From assembly GCF_003813775.1 (NCBI RefSeq), contig NZ_RPDH01000003.1, forward strand, positions 434,001-498,000: a DNA stretch of 64,000 nucleotides. Reading direction: 5' to 3'. Shown here in pieces: positions 7,881-17,256 of this stretch (position 1 is its first letter; the number at the start of each line of letters is the position of its first letter). The notes beneath the pieces were generated by a model. The model saw nothing but the letters and a program-made list of their open reading frames with translations. It did not search any database and was not told the DNA's origin. A program made the translations under genes and the position numbers. The DNA is from Chitinophaga lutea (lineage in GTDB: Bacteria; Bacteroidota; Bacteroidia; Chitinophagales; Chitinophagaceae).

Positions 7881-10800
7881 ATGAATACCTTCCTTTTTAC
7901 AATGCGGGTAGCGCTGTTAAAGTCATGCCTGTTGCTGTGCCTGGCGGGCACCGTTTTAGCCGCCGGTACAGGAGCACAGGGAGTGCTCGATAAGAAGATC
8001 TCCCTGGCCATGAATAACAAAGTGCTCAAAAACGTACTGGGCAAAATTGAGCAGACGGCTGCCGTTAAATTTGCATACGCCTCTCAGACCATCCCGCTGA
8101 ACAACAAAGTGAGCATCGAAGTATCGGACACCCGCCTGGGCGACGTGCTCGAAGTATTGCTCGCTCCTTACAAAGTGACCTACGAAGTAGTGGGCAACCA
8201 GATCATTCTCAAAAAAGACGGGATGAAAATGGTGATCAGCAGCGACATGCTGGAGAATGCCGTTTTCAAAAAGGTAACGGGCCAGGTGAAAACGGCCGAC
8301 GGCGCCACCGTACCGGGTGTAACGGTAGCGGTGAAAGGTACCGCCAAAGGCACTATCACCAATGCGGACGGCCGCTATGAAATAGAAGCCGACGAAGGCG
8401 CCGTGCTGGTGTTTACCGCTATCGGCTTCGAAACGCAGGAAGTGACCGTGGGCGGCAATGCCGCGTACGACGTGGTGCTGCAGGAATCCAAAAAAGAACT
8501 GAAAGAAGTGGTGGTGACGGCCCTCGGTGTACGCAAGGAGAAACGCGCGCTGGGCTACTCCGTAACGGAAGTGAAAGGCGCCGATATGGCGGCCACCAAC
8601 GAAGTGAACCCGATCAACGCCCTCCAGGGTAAAGCGGCGGGTATCAATATCGACCAGGGCTCCGGCGGGCTGTTCGGCAACTCCCGTATCCTCATCCGCG
8701 GTAACTCCACGCTGAATACGAACAACCAGCCCATCTTCGTGATCGACGGGGTGATCCTCGATAACGACGCCTTCAACGGGCAGGGCCGCGATTTCGGGAA
8801 CGACCTGAAGAACCTGAACATGGAAGAGTTTGAAAGCGTATCCGTACTGAAAGGTTCCGCTGCCGCCGCATTGTACGGCGCCCGCGCCATCAACGGCGTG
8901 GTGCTCATCACCACCAAAAAAGGCCGCGCGAAAAAAGGATGGGGCGTGAGCGTATCACAATCCATCAACATACAGGACCCTTACCGCGGGCCCGACTTCC
9001 AGAACGAATACGGCGGCGGTACGGTAGGCGCATTTTTTACCGATACCCGCGACCCGGGATATAAACCCAACCAGAACTGGCAAACGAAAGTATTCCCCAC
9101 CAACGCCGCCGGAGAGCCATACATCGATCCGCAAAAGAACCGCGAGCTCGAAAACTGGGGCCCCCGCTTTGCGAATCAGCGCGTGCTGAACTACGACGGC
9201 ACCTGGACGGAATATAAAGCCGCACCCAACAACTATCTCGACGCATTCCAGACGGGTGTGGGCTACATCACCAACGTGGCGCTCGACGGGGCAACGGAAA
9301 AATCATCCTTCCGTTTGTCTTATTCCCGCAACCAGGCCGAAGGGTTCAACCTGCGCAACAAGATGGACAAAAACGCCTTCTCCCTGCGCGCCACCCACAA
9401 CCTCACCAGCTTCATCGCGCTGGATGCAGGAGCGGACTATACCACCCTCAACGGTGAGAACCCGCCTGCGCTGGGCCTGAATAACTTTATCTGGATCTTC
9501 CCGCGCAACTACGACACCAAATACTGGATGCAGCGCGCCAAATATACCAGCACCCTGGGCGGCGTGCCCAAACCGTACGATCCGGCCGAAACGAACTTCG
9601 TACCCGGCGCCGACTACTGGTTCCGCATCTATGAAAATAACTACCTGCAGGACGAACAGATGTTCCGCGGCCGCCTCACCATCACGGCGACCCTCAACAG
9701 CTGGCTGAAACTGCAGCTGGAAGGTAACTTCAGCAACCTCGCCATCAAGAAGGAAACCAAGGAACTGGGCCAGGGATACAACTTCACCGGCGCGGACAAT
9801 ACCAGCGGCGGTAAATACGGCCTGGGCCACTCCAACAAACAGAGCTATTTCTTCAAATGGATGGGCCTGGTGACCAAACAGCTCAGCAAAGACCTGTCGC
9901 TGAACGGTTACATCGGCGGTGAAACGCAGCGCTTCAATGTTTCGCACAACTACTCCGAAACAGCGGGCGGCCTCATCTTCCCGGGCAACTATTTCCTCGG
10001 CAACTCACAGAAACCGCAATTCTCCGAAGGCGGTGTGAAAACAAGGAAAACCATCAACTCCATATACGCCAGCGCCGACCTCGCGTATAAAGACCAGCTT
10101 TACATGCAGGCCACCTGGCGCGGCGACTGGTCGTCTGCGCTCACCTACGCCAACGGCGAAGGCAACAATTTCTACAACTACCCGGCCGTGAGCCTGTCGT
10201 GGATATTCACGGAAACGTTCAAAATGCCGTCGTTTATCTCCTTCGGTAAACTGCGCAGCAACGTGGCCTGGCTGGGCGGCGATCTGGATCCGTTCCTCAT
10301 CAACCCCGGTTTCAAACTCCAGGGCTACAGCGAAGCCAACGGCGGCAACACACCGCTGCTGACCTACTTCATGGATCCCAGCGGGCAGTCGTTCGTAGTA
10401 GACAAAAACATCAAGCCGCTGAATAAAAGAGCCGTGGAAGCGGGGCTGGATCTGCGCTTCCTGCAAGACAGGCTGGGCATCGACGTGACCCTTTACCGCG
10501 ACAATACTTTCAACCAGGCCATCCGTATTCCTGCCGCCGCGGAATCCGGTGTGAACAGCCTGATGATCAATGCCGGCAACATCCAGAACTCCGGCGTCGA
10601 AATCGCCCTCAACGCCACGCCTGTCAAAACGAAGAGCTTCGACTGGAACACCGTGCTGACCTATACCCGCAACCGCAACAAGATCGTGGAACTGTACGGC
10701 GACCGTGAGTATTATGCGCTCGACGACGAAGGGCTGGGCGGCAACGACCAGATTCCCTACGCCAAAGTGGGCGGCGCATACGGTGTTATCCGCACCCGTA

Positions 10801-11603
10801 TCCACTCCAAATCTTACCAGGCGGTGGATGCCAGCGGCAACCCGAAAGACCATCCCAACAACGGCAAGGTGGTGCTCGCCTGGCGCTCCGATGCCAGGGC
10901 GGCCTTCCCCAAGCGCAGCAACGAATGGAAAGATGTGGGCGACATCAACCCCGATTTCCGCGGCAGCTGGGACAACACTTTCCGTTACAAAAACTTTTCG
11001 CTCAACTTTCTCATTGATGCCAAGATCGGTGGCGATATGGTGATGCATACCCTGCGGTACGGCACCCATACCGGCATCTTCAAATCATCTTTACAGGGAA
11101 GGGATAAGGAACATGGCGGCATCGAATGGACCAGCCGGTACGATAACCAGACTTACGACGACGGTATCCTCCCTGAGGGGGTGTTCGACAACGGTCAGAA
11201 GATCACGCAGCCCGATGGAACAGAGGTGGATGTCAGCGGGATGACTTTCCGCGAAGCCTACGATAAAGGATATGTGGAGCCCACGCACCTGCCGCAGTTC
11301 AACTACCGTTACGGATCGTTCTCCACCGCGGTGGGCGATTACTGGGTAGTGGAAAACTCCTGGGTATCGCTGCGCCAGCTGGCGCTGAATTATACGCTGC
11401 CGCAAAGCGTCGCCGCCAAACTGCACCTCACCAACCTGGGCGTGAGCATCATCGGCCGCGACCTGTTTTATCTCTATAATTCTTTACCCAATAATATCAA
11501 CCCTGCCTCCAACAATTCCAACAGAACGAGTGTGAATAAAGAGGAAGGTTTTGTTCCGCCCATGGTACGCTCTTTCGGGTTTACCATCAGGGCAGGGTTT
11601 TAA
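7881..11603 (+). CDS. SusC/RagA TonB-dependent outer-membrane transporter with STN signalling domain
   Basis: 1240 aa. After a signal peptide (CLLLCLAGTVLAAGTGAQ) come an STN domain (about 40-112), a carboxypeptidase-regulatory-like beta-sandwich (about 130-205), a TonB plug (about 215-350, with AALYGARAINGVVLITTKKG) and the 22-strand barrel ending in the aromatic-rich GFTIRAGF. The STN domain is the signalling element that talks to FecR; it is absent from the other two SusC proteins in this window. It should import a ligand captured by the SusD partner. The substrate cannot be read from the sequence; no glycoside hydrolase or peptidase is linked. Confidence 0.93.
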   Translation: MNTFLFTMRVALLKSCLLLCLAGTVLAAGTGAQGVLDKKISLAMNNKVLKNVLGKIEQTAAVKFAYASQTIPLNNKVSIEVSDTRLGDVLEVLLAPYKVTYEVVGNQIILKKDGMKMVISSDMLENAVFKKVTGQVKTADGATVPGVTVAVKGTAKGTITNADGRYEIEADEGAVLVFTAIGFETQEVTVGGNAAYDVVLQESKKELKEVVVTALGVRKEKRALGYSVTEVKGADMAATNEVNPINALQGKAAGINIDQGSGGLFGNSRILIRGNSTLNTNNQPIFVIDGVILDNDAFNGQGRDFGNDLKNLNMEEFESVSVLKGSAAAALYGARAINGVVLITTKKGRAKKGWGVSVSQSINIQDPYRGPDFQNEYGGGTVGAFFTDTRDPGYKPNQNWQTKVFPTNAAGEPYIDPQKNRELENWGPRFANQRVLNYDGTWTEYKAAPNNYLDAFQTGVGYITNVALDGATEKSSFRLSYSRNQAEGFNLRNKMDKNAFSLRATHNLTSFIALDAGADYTTLNGENPPALGLNNFIWIFPRNYDTKYWMQRAKYTSTLGGVPKPYDPAETNFVPGADYWFRIYENNYLQDEQMFRGRLTITATLNSWLKLQLEGNFSNLAIKKETKELGQGYNFTGADNTSGGKYGLGHSNKQSYFFKWMGLVTKQLSKDLSLNGYIGGETQRFNVSHNYSETAGGLIFPGNYFLGNSQKPQFSEGGVKTRKTINSIYASADLAYKDQLYMQATWRGDWSSALTYANGEGNNFYNYPAVSLSWIFTETFKMPSFISFGKLRSNVAWLGGDLDPFLINPGFKLQGYSEANGGNTPLLTYFMDPSGQSFVVDKNIKPLNKRAVEAGLDLRFLQDRLGIDVTLYRDNTFNQAIRIPAAAESGVNSLMINAGNIQNSGVEIALNATPVKTKSFDWNTVLTYTRNRNKIVELYGDREYYALDDEGLGGNDQIPYAKVGGAYGVIRTRIHSKSYQAVDASGNPKDHPNNGKVVLAWRSDARAAFPKRSNEWKDVGDINPDFRGSWDNTFRYKNFSLNFLIDAKIGGDMVMHTLRYGTHTGIFKSSLQGRDKEHGGIEWTSRYDNQTYDDGILPEGVFDNGQKITQPDGTEVDVSGMTFREAYDKGYVEPTHLPQFNYRYGSFSTAVGDYWVVENSWVSLRQLALNYTLPQSVAAKLHLTNLGVSIIGRDLFYLYNSLPNNINPASNNSNRTSVNKEEGFVPPMVRSFGFTIRAGF

Positions 11604-11624
11604 TCAATTTTAAATGATATTGTT

Positions 11625-13304
11625 ATGAAGAAATTAAGCCTGTATATAGTCATCGCCGCGGTTGTATGCGTTTCGTGCAAAAAAGACTTTGCGGAGATCA
11701 ATACCGATCCCAGCGTGGTGACCTCGCCGGATATCAACGCGCTTTTTGCCTATTCCGCGGAAAATATAGAAAGTTACCAGGGCACGGAATGGATATGGGA
11801 AAACCTGGAGCAGCTGCTCCGCTTTTCGCAGCATCTCACCACGGACCCCTATGAGTTGTCGACCAACATCAACAGCCGCTACGGCGTATTGTACAACAGG
11901 GTGCTGCCCAACCTGTTCGAGATCCGGAAACAGATCGATGCCAAAACCGACAAGGACCGGTACCGCAACATCAGGGCCGTGACCTATGTGCTGCAGATCC
12001 TGCACGCGCTGAAGGTGACTGACATGAACGGTTCCATGCCTTACACACAGGCCATCCTGGGCAGAACGGAAGCGCAGTACAAACCCGTGTACGACAATCA
12101 GAAAACGCTGTACGATACCTGGCTGAAAGAGCTCACCGAAGCGGCCGACGCCCTCAGCGCGGACGCCGCGGGCCAGGTGAATTTAGGGGCCTCCGATTTC
12201 TATTACGCCAACGCCTGGCAGAACTGGGCCAAGCTGGCCAATACTCTCAAGCTGCGCATCGCTGCACGGTACGAAGGGCAGGACGTGAATGCCACGAAAC
12301 GTATATTCAAGGAGGTGATGCAAAGCCCGGCCGGTTTCATCGACAGCGATATTGCCCAATTTGTGTATAATAAACCACAACACAATCCCATCGGCAACGA
12401 TATCGATTACCGCAGCCCCCGCTTCGGCACCTCTTCGATCATCAATTTCCTCAAATCCACCAACGACCCGCGCCTGAAGATCTATTTCAGTCCCAACGAC
12501 CTGGTGGGATCCTTTAAAGACACGCTGGCCAAATACGGCAAAACGCTGCCCGCTTTCATCAACGTGAACGATCCGCTGGTGATGTTCCAGGGCGGCCCCG
12601 CCGACTGGACTACCGACCCGGCTGTCGCCACCTTCTACAAAACCACCTTCGATGCCGGCGGCGACAATAAATACCGCCTGATCGGCAACATCAACAAACG
12701 TTTCTTTGCGCCGCGTTACGGCACTTTCAGCAACAGCAACGGCCGCATGCTCGATTATATGGTGACCTGGGCTGAAACCTGCTTCTACATCGCAGAGTTC
12801 ATCCAGAAAGGACACGGCGTTGGTTTTGATACCAAAGGCTCGGCAGCGGACTGGTACAACAGGGGCATTGCCGCATCCATGCAGACGATGAACAAGATCG
12901 CCATCGCCGCAGAGTCCACCACCGGCTTCACCGGCAACGGGGACGCGGAGATAGCCGCTTACCAGAACCATGTGAACGTAAAATTCAACGGTGTGAACAA
13001 CCTGGAGCGCATCTACATCCAGCAGTACCTGAATTTTTACCGCCTGCCCACCGAGGCGTTCACATTCGTCAGAAGGACCGGTTATCCGAAAAATACATCC
13101 ACCTATTATCCGCGCAATGCGTGGAATGAACCCATCCCGCGCCGCTATCCGCTGGAAGAACCACCGCTGGGCACCAATAACGAAAACTGGCAGAAAGCCC
13201 AGCAGGAACAGGGTTTCACGCCTGGCGACAGGGGAGTGCCCGCACTCAGCACGCAGCGTTTGTGGTTCGATAAAAACAGTCCCGATTTCGGGAAAGGGAT
13301 TTAG
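11625..13304 (+). CDS. SusD/RagB-like surface lipoprotein (SusD-like_2 type)
   Basis: 559 aa. A lipoprotein signal peptide (VVCVSC, Cys ~18) is followed by KKDFAEINTDPSVV, typical of the SusD-like_2 subfamily, and TPR-like helical segments (RAVTYVLQILHALKVTDMNG, YANAWQNWAKLANTLKLRIA). It forms the lid that delivers ligand to the SusC encoded 21 bp upstream. The NTDP motif near the N-terminus and the C-terminal RRTGYP and PRRYPLEE segments fit this subfamily, which is often found with FecI/FecR-controlled transporters. Last gene of the operon; a hairpin follows. Confidence 0.9.
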   Translation: MKKLSLYIVIAAVVCVSCKKDFAEINTDPSVVTSPDINALFAYSAENIESYQGTEWIWENLEQLLRFSQHLTTDPYELSTNINSRYGVLYNRVLPNLFEIRKQIDAKTDKDRYRNIRAVTYVLQILHALKVTDMNGSMPYTQAILGRTEAQYKPVYDNQKTLYDTWLKELTEAADALSADAAGQVNLGASDFYYANAWQNWAKLANTLKLRIAARYEGQDVNATKRIFKEVMQSPAGFIDSDIAQFVYNKPQHNPIGNDIDYRSPRFGTSSIINFLKSTNDPRLKIYFSPNDLVGSFKDTLAKYGKTLPAFINVNDPLVMFQGGPADWTTDPAVATFYKTTFDAGGDNKYRLIGNINKRFFAPRYGTFSNSNGRMLDYMVTWAETCFYIAEFIQKGHGVGFDTKGSAADWYNRGIAASMQTMNKIAIAAESTTGFTGNGDAEIAAYQNHVNVKFNGVNNLERIYIQQYLNFYRLPTEAFTFVRRTGYPKNTSTYYPRNAWNEPIPRRYPLEEPPLGTNNENWQKAQQEQGFTPGDRGVPALSTQRLWFDKNSPDFGKGI

Positions 13305-13358
13305 TTTCTATGTGACAACGTGTTAGCCCAGGAATTTGGTTATTAAATTGAGCAGATA

Positions 13359-13382
13359 GGGGCGCCTGATTACAGGCGCCCC
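13359..13382 (+). terminator. Hairpin terminator of the FecI-FecR-SusC-SusD locus
   Basis: A perfect 10-bp stem (GGGGCGCCTG with loop ATTA) 55 bp after the SusD stop. The downstream side is only moderately T-rich (TCTTCTGTTGT). Its right arm also forms the start of the 70-bp repeat array. Confidence 0.65.
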
Positions 13383-13592
13383 TCTTCTGTTGTATGCACC
13401 GGGGTGTTGTGATGGTTGCCGTGACCAGCAGAACGTTTATTGCATGCGCTATCTTTTGTTTTTTAGCATGAAGGTGTTGTGATGATTACCGTTACCAGCA
13501 GAACGTTTATTGCAGGCGCCCTCTTCTGTTTTTATGTATTAAGATGTTGTGATGATAGCCGTGACCGGCAGAATGGTTATTGCAGGTTACCC
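13371..13592. repeat. Tandem array with exact 70-bp period
   Basis: Copies can be anchored at GTTGTGATG in 13401-13410, 13471-13480 and 13541-13550, exactly 70 bp apart, each followed by a GTGACCAGCAGAACGTTTAT-like block and a GCAGGCGCC-like block. A partial copy precedes them (13371-13400) and overlaps the terminator right arm. The copies differ by scattered substitutions, so they are not recent. The third copy decays after 13592 into an unrelated TTACCC...GGGTAA inverted repeat. The 469-bp stretch 13305-13773 holds no convincing gene; open frames inside it are artefacts of the repeats. Confidence 0.8.
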
Positions 13593-13773
13593 TTTAGGGG
13601 TAATTCAGGCAGTCAGACGATCCGGTGGATGGGTGTCATCGATAGACTGGTGCGGGATGCTCTCCCTTCTTTTCAGGAATAATTGCAGCACGCAGCTCCT
13701 GTGGCTGTTTACCGGTCAGATTTTGCACCGCTACGCTTGTTTCACGTGGCCGGGTTTTTGTGTAACGGCTGTT

Positions 13774-14718
13774 ATGAAACAACCCATAAAACATTGGTGG
13801 GGCCTTTTCAAATGTGCGGCAAGTGATTTTATGGACGACAAGGTGCTGAAGCTGAGCGCGTCCCTCGCATATTCCACGGTGTTTTCCATTGCCCCCATGC
13901 TGATCATCGTGTTGTATTTCAGCGACATCTTCCTGGGGAGGGAAGCGCTGGAAGGCGACCTGTACGGGCAGCTCCGCGGGATGATGGGGCCGGCCGCCGC
14001 ACAACAGGTGCAGGACATCGTTAAGAACTCCACGCTTTCCCGCGATTTCGGCTGGTCTACCGTGATCGGTTTTGTGACCCTTATCATCGGCGCCACAGGC
14101 GTATTCTCCGAAATACAGGATTCCATCAACCTCATCTGGCGGCTGAAAGCCAAGCCTAAGGTAGGTACCGGCATCGTCAAGATCCTGCTGACCCGTTTGC
14201 TGTCGTTCTCGATGGTGATCAGTCTTGGTTTTGTGATGGTCGTATCGTTGGTGATACATGGGATAATCGAGGTGCTGATCGGCCGCCTCACCGCGGAATT
14301 TCCGGACGTGGCGGTGGTAGTCGTCTACATCATCAACCTGGTGGTGACCTTCGCTACCATCACCGCTTTATTTGCCGTTATCTTCAAGGTGCTGCCCGAT
14401 GCAAAAGTGAAATGGGGGCATGTGTGGGTAGGAGCGATCACCACCGCGGTATTGTTCATGCTGGGCAAGGCGGCCATCGGTTTTTATCTCGGCAACAGCA
14501 ACATCAGCAGCACATATGGCGCGGCCGGTTCAATCGTGATATTGCTCGTGTGGGTGTATTATTCCGCTGCCATATTGTATTTCGGCGCGGAGTTCACCCG
14601 CCAGTACGTACAGCACACGGGCGCGCGTATTTACCCGAACGATTATGCCGTGTGGGTGGAACAGGTGGAAATGGAATCGAAGGGCAACCTGCCTGAAAAA
14701 TCGAACGACATCGCCTAG
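13774..14718 (+). CDS. YihY/BrkB family inner-membrane protein
   Basis: About 314 aa. The hydrophobic pattern gives about six membrane helices, with family motifs near the N-terminus (LSASLAYSTVFSIAPMLIIV) and the C-terminus (STYGAAGSIVILLVWVYYSA, ILYFGAEFTRQY). The family was once named ribonuclease BN, but that assignment is not supported; its role is unknown, possibly transport. The start at ATG 13774 (MKQPIKHWW) is chosen because the frame further upstream runs into the repeat array. The stop codon shares the CTAG at 14715-14718 with the stop of the convergent DeoR gene. Confidence 0.85.
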   Translation: MKQPIKHWWGLFKCAASDFMDDKVLKLSASLAYSTVFSIAPMLIIVLYFSDIFLGREALEGDLYGQLRGMMGPAAAQQVQDIVKNSTLSRDFGWSTVIGFVTLIIGATGVFSEIQDSINLIWRLKAKPKVGTGIVKILLTRLLSFSMVISLGFVMVVSLVIHGIIEVLIGRLTAEFPDVAVVVVYIINLVVTFATITALFAVIFKVLPDAKVKWGHVWVGAITTAVLFMLGKAAIGFYLGNSNISSTYGAAGSIVILLVWVYYSAAILYFGAEFTRQYVQHTGARIYPNDYAVWVEQVEMESKGNLPEKSNDIA

Positions 14719-15461
14719 ATCACCTGGATGCCCAGGTCGATGTAAGGCTGGAGGGCCGCGTCACCGGGTTTGTCGGTGATGATGGTGTCGATGTCCGTCA
14801 TTTCGCAGACTTTGAACGGTTCCGCCGTGCCCATTTTATCGCTGGTGCCGATGGCCACCACGCGGTTGGCGGATTCCACCATGGCGGTTTTTACTTCCGT
14901 TTCTTCGAGGTCGAGGCCCGTTACGCCCACAACAGGGTGCAGGCTGCAGACGCCGAGGAAACAAAGGTCGGCCCGTATGCGGCGGATCATCCGGATGGTA
15001 TCGAGGCCGCTGGCCACGCGGGAATCTTTAAAGATCCTGCCCCCGGTGAAGATCACTTCCACGCCGGGATGTTCGATCAGCTGCGCAACGATGGGCACGC
15101 TGTTGGTCACCACGGTGAGTTTGAGATGGGCGGGGAAGAGTTTCGCCAGCACGAGGGTGGAGGTGCCGCCGTCGAGCACGATGGTTTGCCCGTCTTTGAG
15201 AAGCGACAGTGCTTTCTGCGCCATCAGCTGTTTGTCCTGCTCATGCAGCAGGATACGCTCGGTAAAAGAATACGGGTTGGGGGAGTGGGGAATGGCGCCG
15301 CCCCGCACCTTGATGAGCAGCCCGTCCTGCGCCAGCGATTCCAGGTCGCGGCGCACCGTATCCTCCGATACCTGGAGGTCTGTGCTCAGCTCCGCCTGCA
15401 GCACTTTCTGGTCGGTTTTCAGCTTTTTCAGAATGTAATCGAGGCGCTCTTCTCTTAACAT
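14715..15461 (-). CDS. DeoR/GlpR family transcriptional regulator
   Basis: About 248 aa. An N-terminal DeoR helix-turn-helix (residues ~1-57: REERLDYILKKLKTDQ then VSEDTVRRDLESLAQDGLLIKVRGGA) precedes a sugar-phosphate-sensing domain of the ribose-5-phosphate isomerase fold (IVLDGGTSTLVLAKLF, TVVTNSVPIVAQL, IFTGGRIFKDSRVASG). These proteins usually repress sugar or nucleoside catabolism and are released by a phosphorylated intermediate. Start chosen at ATG 15461; the frame extends to 15509 without support. It is divergent from a 5'-nucleotidase gene, so that short promoter region (93 bp) is a natural target, including its own promoter. Confidence 0.88.
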   Translation of the reverse strand: MLREERLDYILKKLKTDQKVLQAELSTDLQVSEDTVRRDLESLAQDGLLIKVRGGAIPHSPNPYSFTERILLHEQDKQLMAQKALSLLKDGQTIVLDGGTSTLVLAKLFPAHLKLTVVTNSVPIVAQLIEHPGVEVIFTGGRIFKDSRVASGLDTIRMIRRIRADLCFLGVCSLHPVVGVTGLDLEETEVKTAMVESANRVVAIGTSDKMGTAEPFKVCEMTDIDTIITDKPGDAALQPYIDLGIQVI

Positions 15462-15530
15462 GTTTGCGGTTTTATGCAATATTAAGTAATATTTTGCCAT
15501 TTTAGTCATGGAAGTTTAAATGATATTGCA

Positions 15531-15538
15531 TAACTTTG
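15531..15538 (+). promoter_or_regulatory. Candidate -7 element of the nucleotidase promoter
   Basis: TAACTTTG matches the Bacteroidota -7 consensus TAnnTTTG, 17 bp before the start codon. The surrounding 93-bp divergent region has AATATT repeats and TTGCATAACTTTGCA, which may be a DeoR operator (inference). Confidence 0.55.
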
Positions 15539-15554
15539 CAACAAATAGCAGAAT

Positions 15555-16106
15555 ATGGCAAAAAAGAGAATCGCAATTGACATGGATGGGGTGATGGCCG
15601 ACCTGAACCAGCATTACATCGACTGGTACTATGAACGCACCGGCGAAAAGGTGGAAAAGGAACGATTGATGGGTTTGCCGGAAACCACCGGTTTCCCGCA
15701 GGAAGGCATTGTGCATCATTTTTTGCACACCCCCGGTTTTTTCCGCACGGCGCCCGTGATGCCCGGCAGCCAGGAGGTTATCCGCCGGCTCATGGAAAAC
15801 TATGAAGTGTTCATCGTTTCTGCCGCCGTGGAATTCCCGCAGTCACTCAGCGAAAAAATCGAATGGCTGGCGGAGCATTTCCCTTTCATCAGCTGGAAAA
15901 ACATCGTTTTCTGCGGCCTGAAAACCATCGTGCGGGCCGATTATATGATCGACGACTACGACAAGAACCTGCGGTATTTCGACGGCGAACGCCTGTTGTT
16001 CACCGCCCCTCACAATATCAACTACCAGGATTACAACCGCTATGATACCTGGGACGACGTTGCAAAATTTTTCGGCGTACAGGAAGCAGTGACGGTCACC
16101 GGATAA
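15555..16106 (+). CDS. 5'(3')-deoxyribonucleotidase, HAD superfamily (NT5C type)
   Basis: 183 aa. The HAD motif I is DMDGVMAD near residues 9-16, giving the nucleophile and acid aspartates. Motif II lies in VFIVSAAVEFP and the C-terminal acidic motif in YMIDDYDKNL. The compact size and the sequence match the NT5C family, which removes the phosphate of deoxynucleoside monophosphates in the cytoplasm, limiting dNTP pools. It has its own promoter and is divergent from a DeoR-type regulator, a plausible pairing because several DeoR proteins sense deoxyribose phosphates. Confidence 0.85.
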   Translation: MAKKRIAIDMDGVMADLNQHYIDWYYERTGEKVEKERLMGLPETTGFPQEGIVHHFLHTPGFFRTAPVMPGSQEVIRRLMENYEVFIVSAAVEFPQSLSEKIEWLAEHFPFISWKNIVFCGLKTIVRADYMIDDYDKNLRYFDGERLLFTAPHNINYQDYNRYDTWDDVAKFFGVQEAVTVTG

Positions 16107-16214
16107 AACGCGCACCAACAATCCCCATTGATGCGGTTAACGTTTTGTCAAAGTGTAACGGATAAACTATTACGGACAAAGGCCTGTTGCTTTTTCCGGG
16201 ATGGTTTATCCGTT

Positions 16215-16244
16215 TTCGTTAAGTAATTCCCCCCATCCGTTAAG
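16215..16244 (+). promoter_or_regulatory. Paired LytTR-type binding boxes upstream of the LytS/LytTR operon
   Basis: TTCGTTAAG (16215-16223) and TCCGTTAAG (16236-16244) are direct repeats with starts 21 bp apart and a 12-bp gap. LytTR-domain regulators bind two nine-base direct repeats of [TA][AC][CA]GTTN[AG][TG] with a 12-13 bp gap; the second copy is a perfect match. They lie 52-81 bp before the kinase gene. An 11-bp inverted repeat (AACGGATAAAC at 16157-16167, GTTTATCCGTT at 16204-16214) flanks them on the left. Confidence 0.65.
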
Positions 16245-16295
16245 TCACCGGTCCACACGGTTGTTTTTTCCGCCACCTTTGGGCAAAGCAGAGTA

Positions 16296-17219
16296 ATGGT
16301 TAGAATATTCGGGTGGATAGGAGGAACGATAGCCTCGGCCGGAACTTTCAGGGGGATGTGCGCGATGGTAAGTGAGGGGAAAACGGGACCGGTAGAGGCA
16401 GTGTGGCCGGATATTCAACCATTCATCTTTGCGGGGAAAACGGCCGCCGGCGGCACATTCCTGCTGGTGCCCGTGCAAACCTGGTGGATGACCGGGGCGA
16501 TCGTGCTGCTCATGGCGGCCCTGGCCTTCGGATACATCGCCCGGAAAAACCTCCGCCTCCGGATACGGGAACAGCAGGAGCAGCTCAACCGGCAGCGCGA
16601 CCAGCTGGATCAGCTCAACCTGATGATCAAGCTCAAGATCCTGCAGGCCCGGATGAACCCCCACTTCCTGTTTAATTCCCTGAACGCCGTGCAGTATTTT
16701 ATCAATGCGGACGACAAGCGGATGGCCCTCCAGTATGTGAGCCGGTTCGCTTCCTTTCTCCGGAAAATGATCCAGCATGGAGACGATATCTGCATCACCC
16801 TCCGCGATGAGGCGGACCTCATCAACGATTACCTGATCCTCGAGCAATCGCGCTTCCCGGACAGGTTCACTTACGAAATTGACCTGCCGGAAGCACTCTG
16901 GCTGGAAGATATACCGCCTTTTTTGACACATAGCCTACTGGAAGACGCACTGTACAAGGGTGTACTGAATCTCGGACAACAGGAGCAGGGAAGAATTACG
17001 GTGGCGCTCAAGGCCCACGAAAACGGATTGATGGTAGAGGTCACAGATAACGGGATCAGTTTCGCCCGCGCACAGGAACCGGACGATAAAAGGGATATGC
17101 TCAACAAGCGCATCCAGCTCTACAACCAGCAGAACGTACGGCAGATCAGCCTCGCATACCGCCGCAGCGTCAAAAGTGAAAACGGGTGGGTGAACAAAGC
17201 GGTGCTGACCATCACATAA
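16296..17219 (+). CDS. LytS-type sensor histidine kinase (His_kinase family), atypical ATPase
   Basis: 307 aa. One clear membrane helix (TWWMTGAIVLLMAALAFGYI, about 62-82), a coiled coil rich in Q and R, and the phosphoacceptor motif LQARMNPHFLFNSLNAVQYF (His around 128). The ATPase part is unusual: the expected N-box Asn in LxENAxKH is replaced (LLEDALYKG), the G1 motif reads DNGISF rather than DNGIG, and no glycine-rich G2 is visible. Activity may be weak or lost. It is followed after 37 bp by its LytTR response regulator. No large sensor domain is present, so the signal may come through the membrane or a partner. Confidence 0.85.
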   Translation: MVRIFGWIGGTIASAGTFRGMCAMVSEGKTGPVEAVWPDIQPFIFAGKTAAGGTFLLVPVQTWWMTGAIVLLMAALAFGYIARKNLRLRIREQQEQLNRQRDQLDQLNLMIKLKILQARMNPHFLFNSLNAVQYFINADDKRMALQYVSRFASFLRKMIQHGDDICITLRDEADLINDYLILEQSRFPDRFTYEIDLPEALWLEDIPPFLTHSLLEDALYKGVLNLGQQEQGRITVALKAHENGLMVEVTDNGISFARAQEPDDKRDMLNKRIQLYNQQNVRQISLAYRRSVKSENGWVNKAVLTIT

Positions 17220-17256
17220 ATATTCCTTATATTGTTCTCACCTCAATCCCCATGTA

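Noticed and set aside
13371..13592. CRISPR array
   Set aside because: The repeats follow each other directly with no unique spacers and diverge from each other, so they are tandem repeats.
13479..13773. Longer N-terminus for the YihY protein
   Set aside because: The frame is open upstream through the repeat array, but the extension lacks family similarity and a normal start is at 13774.
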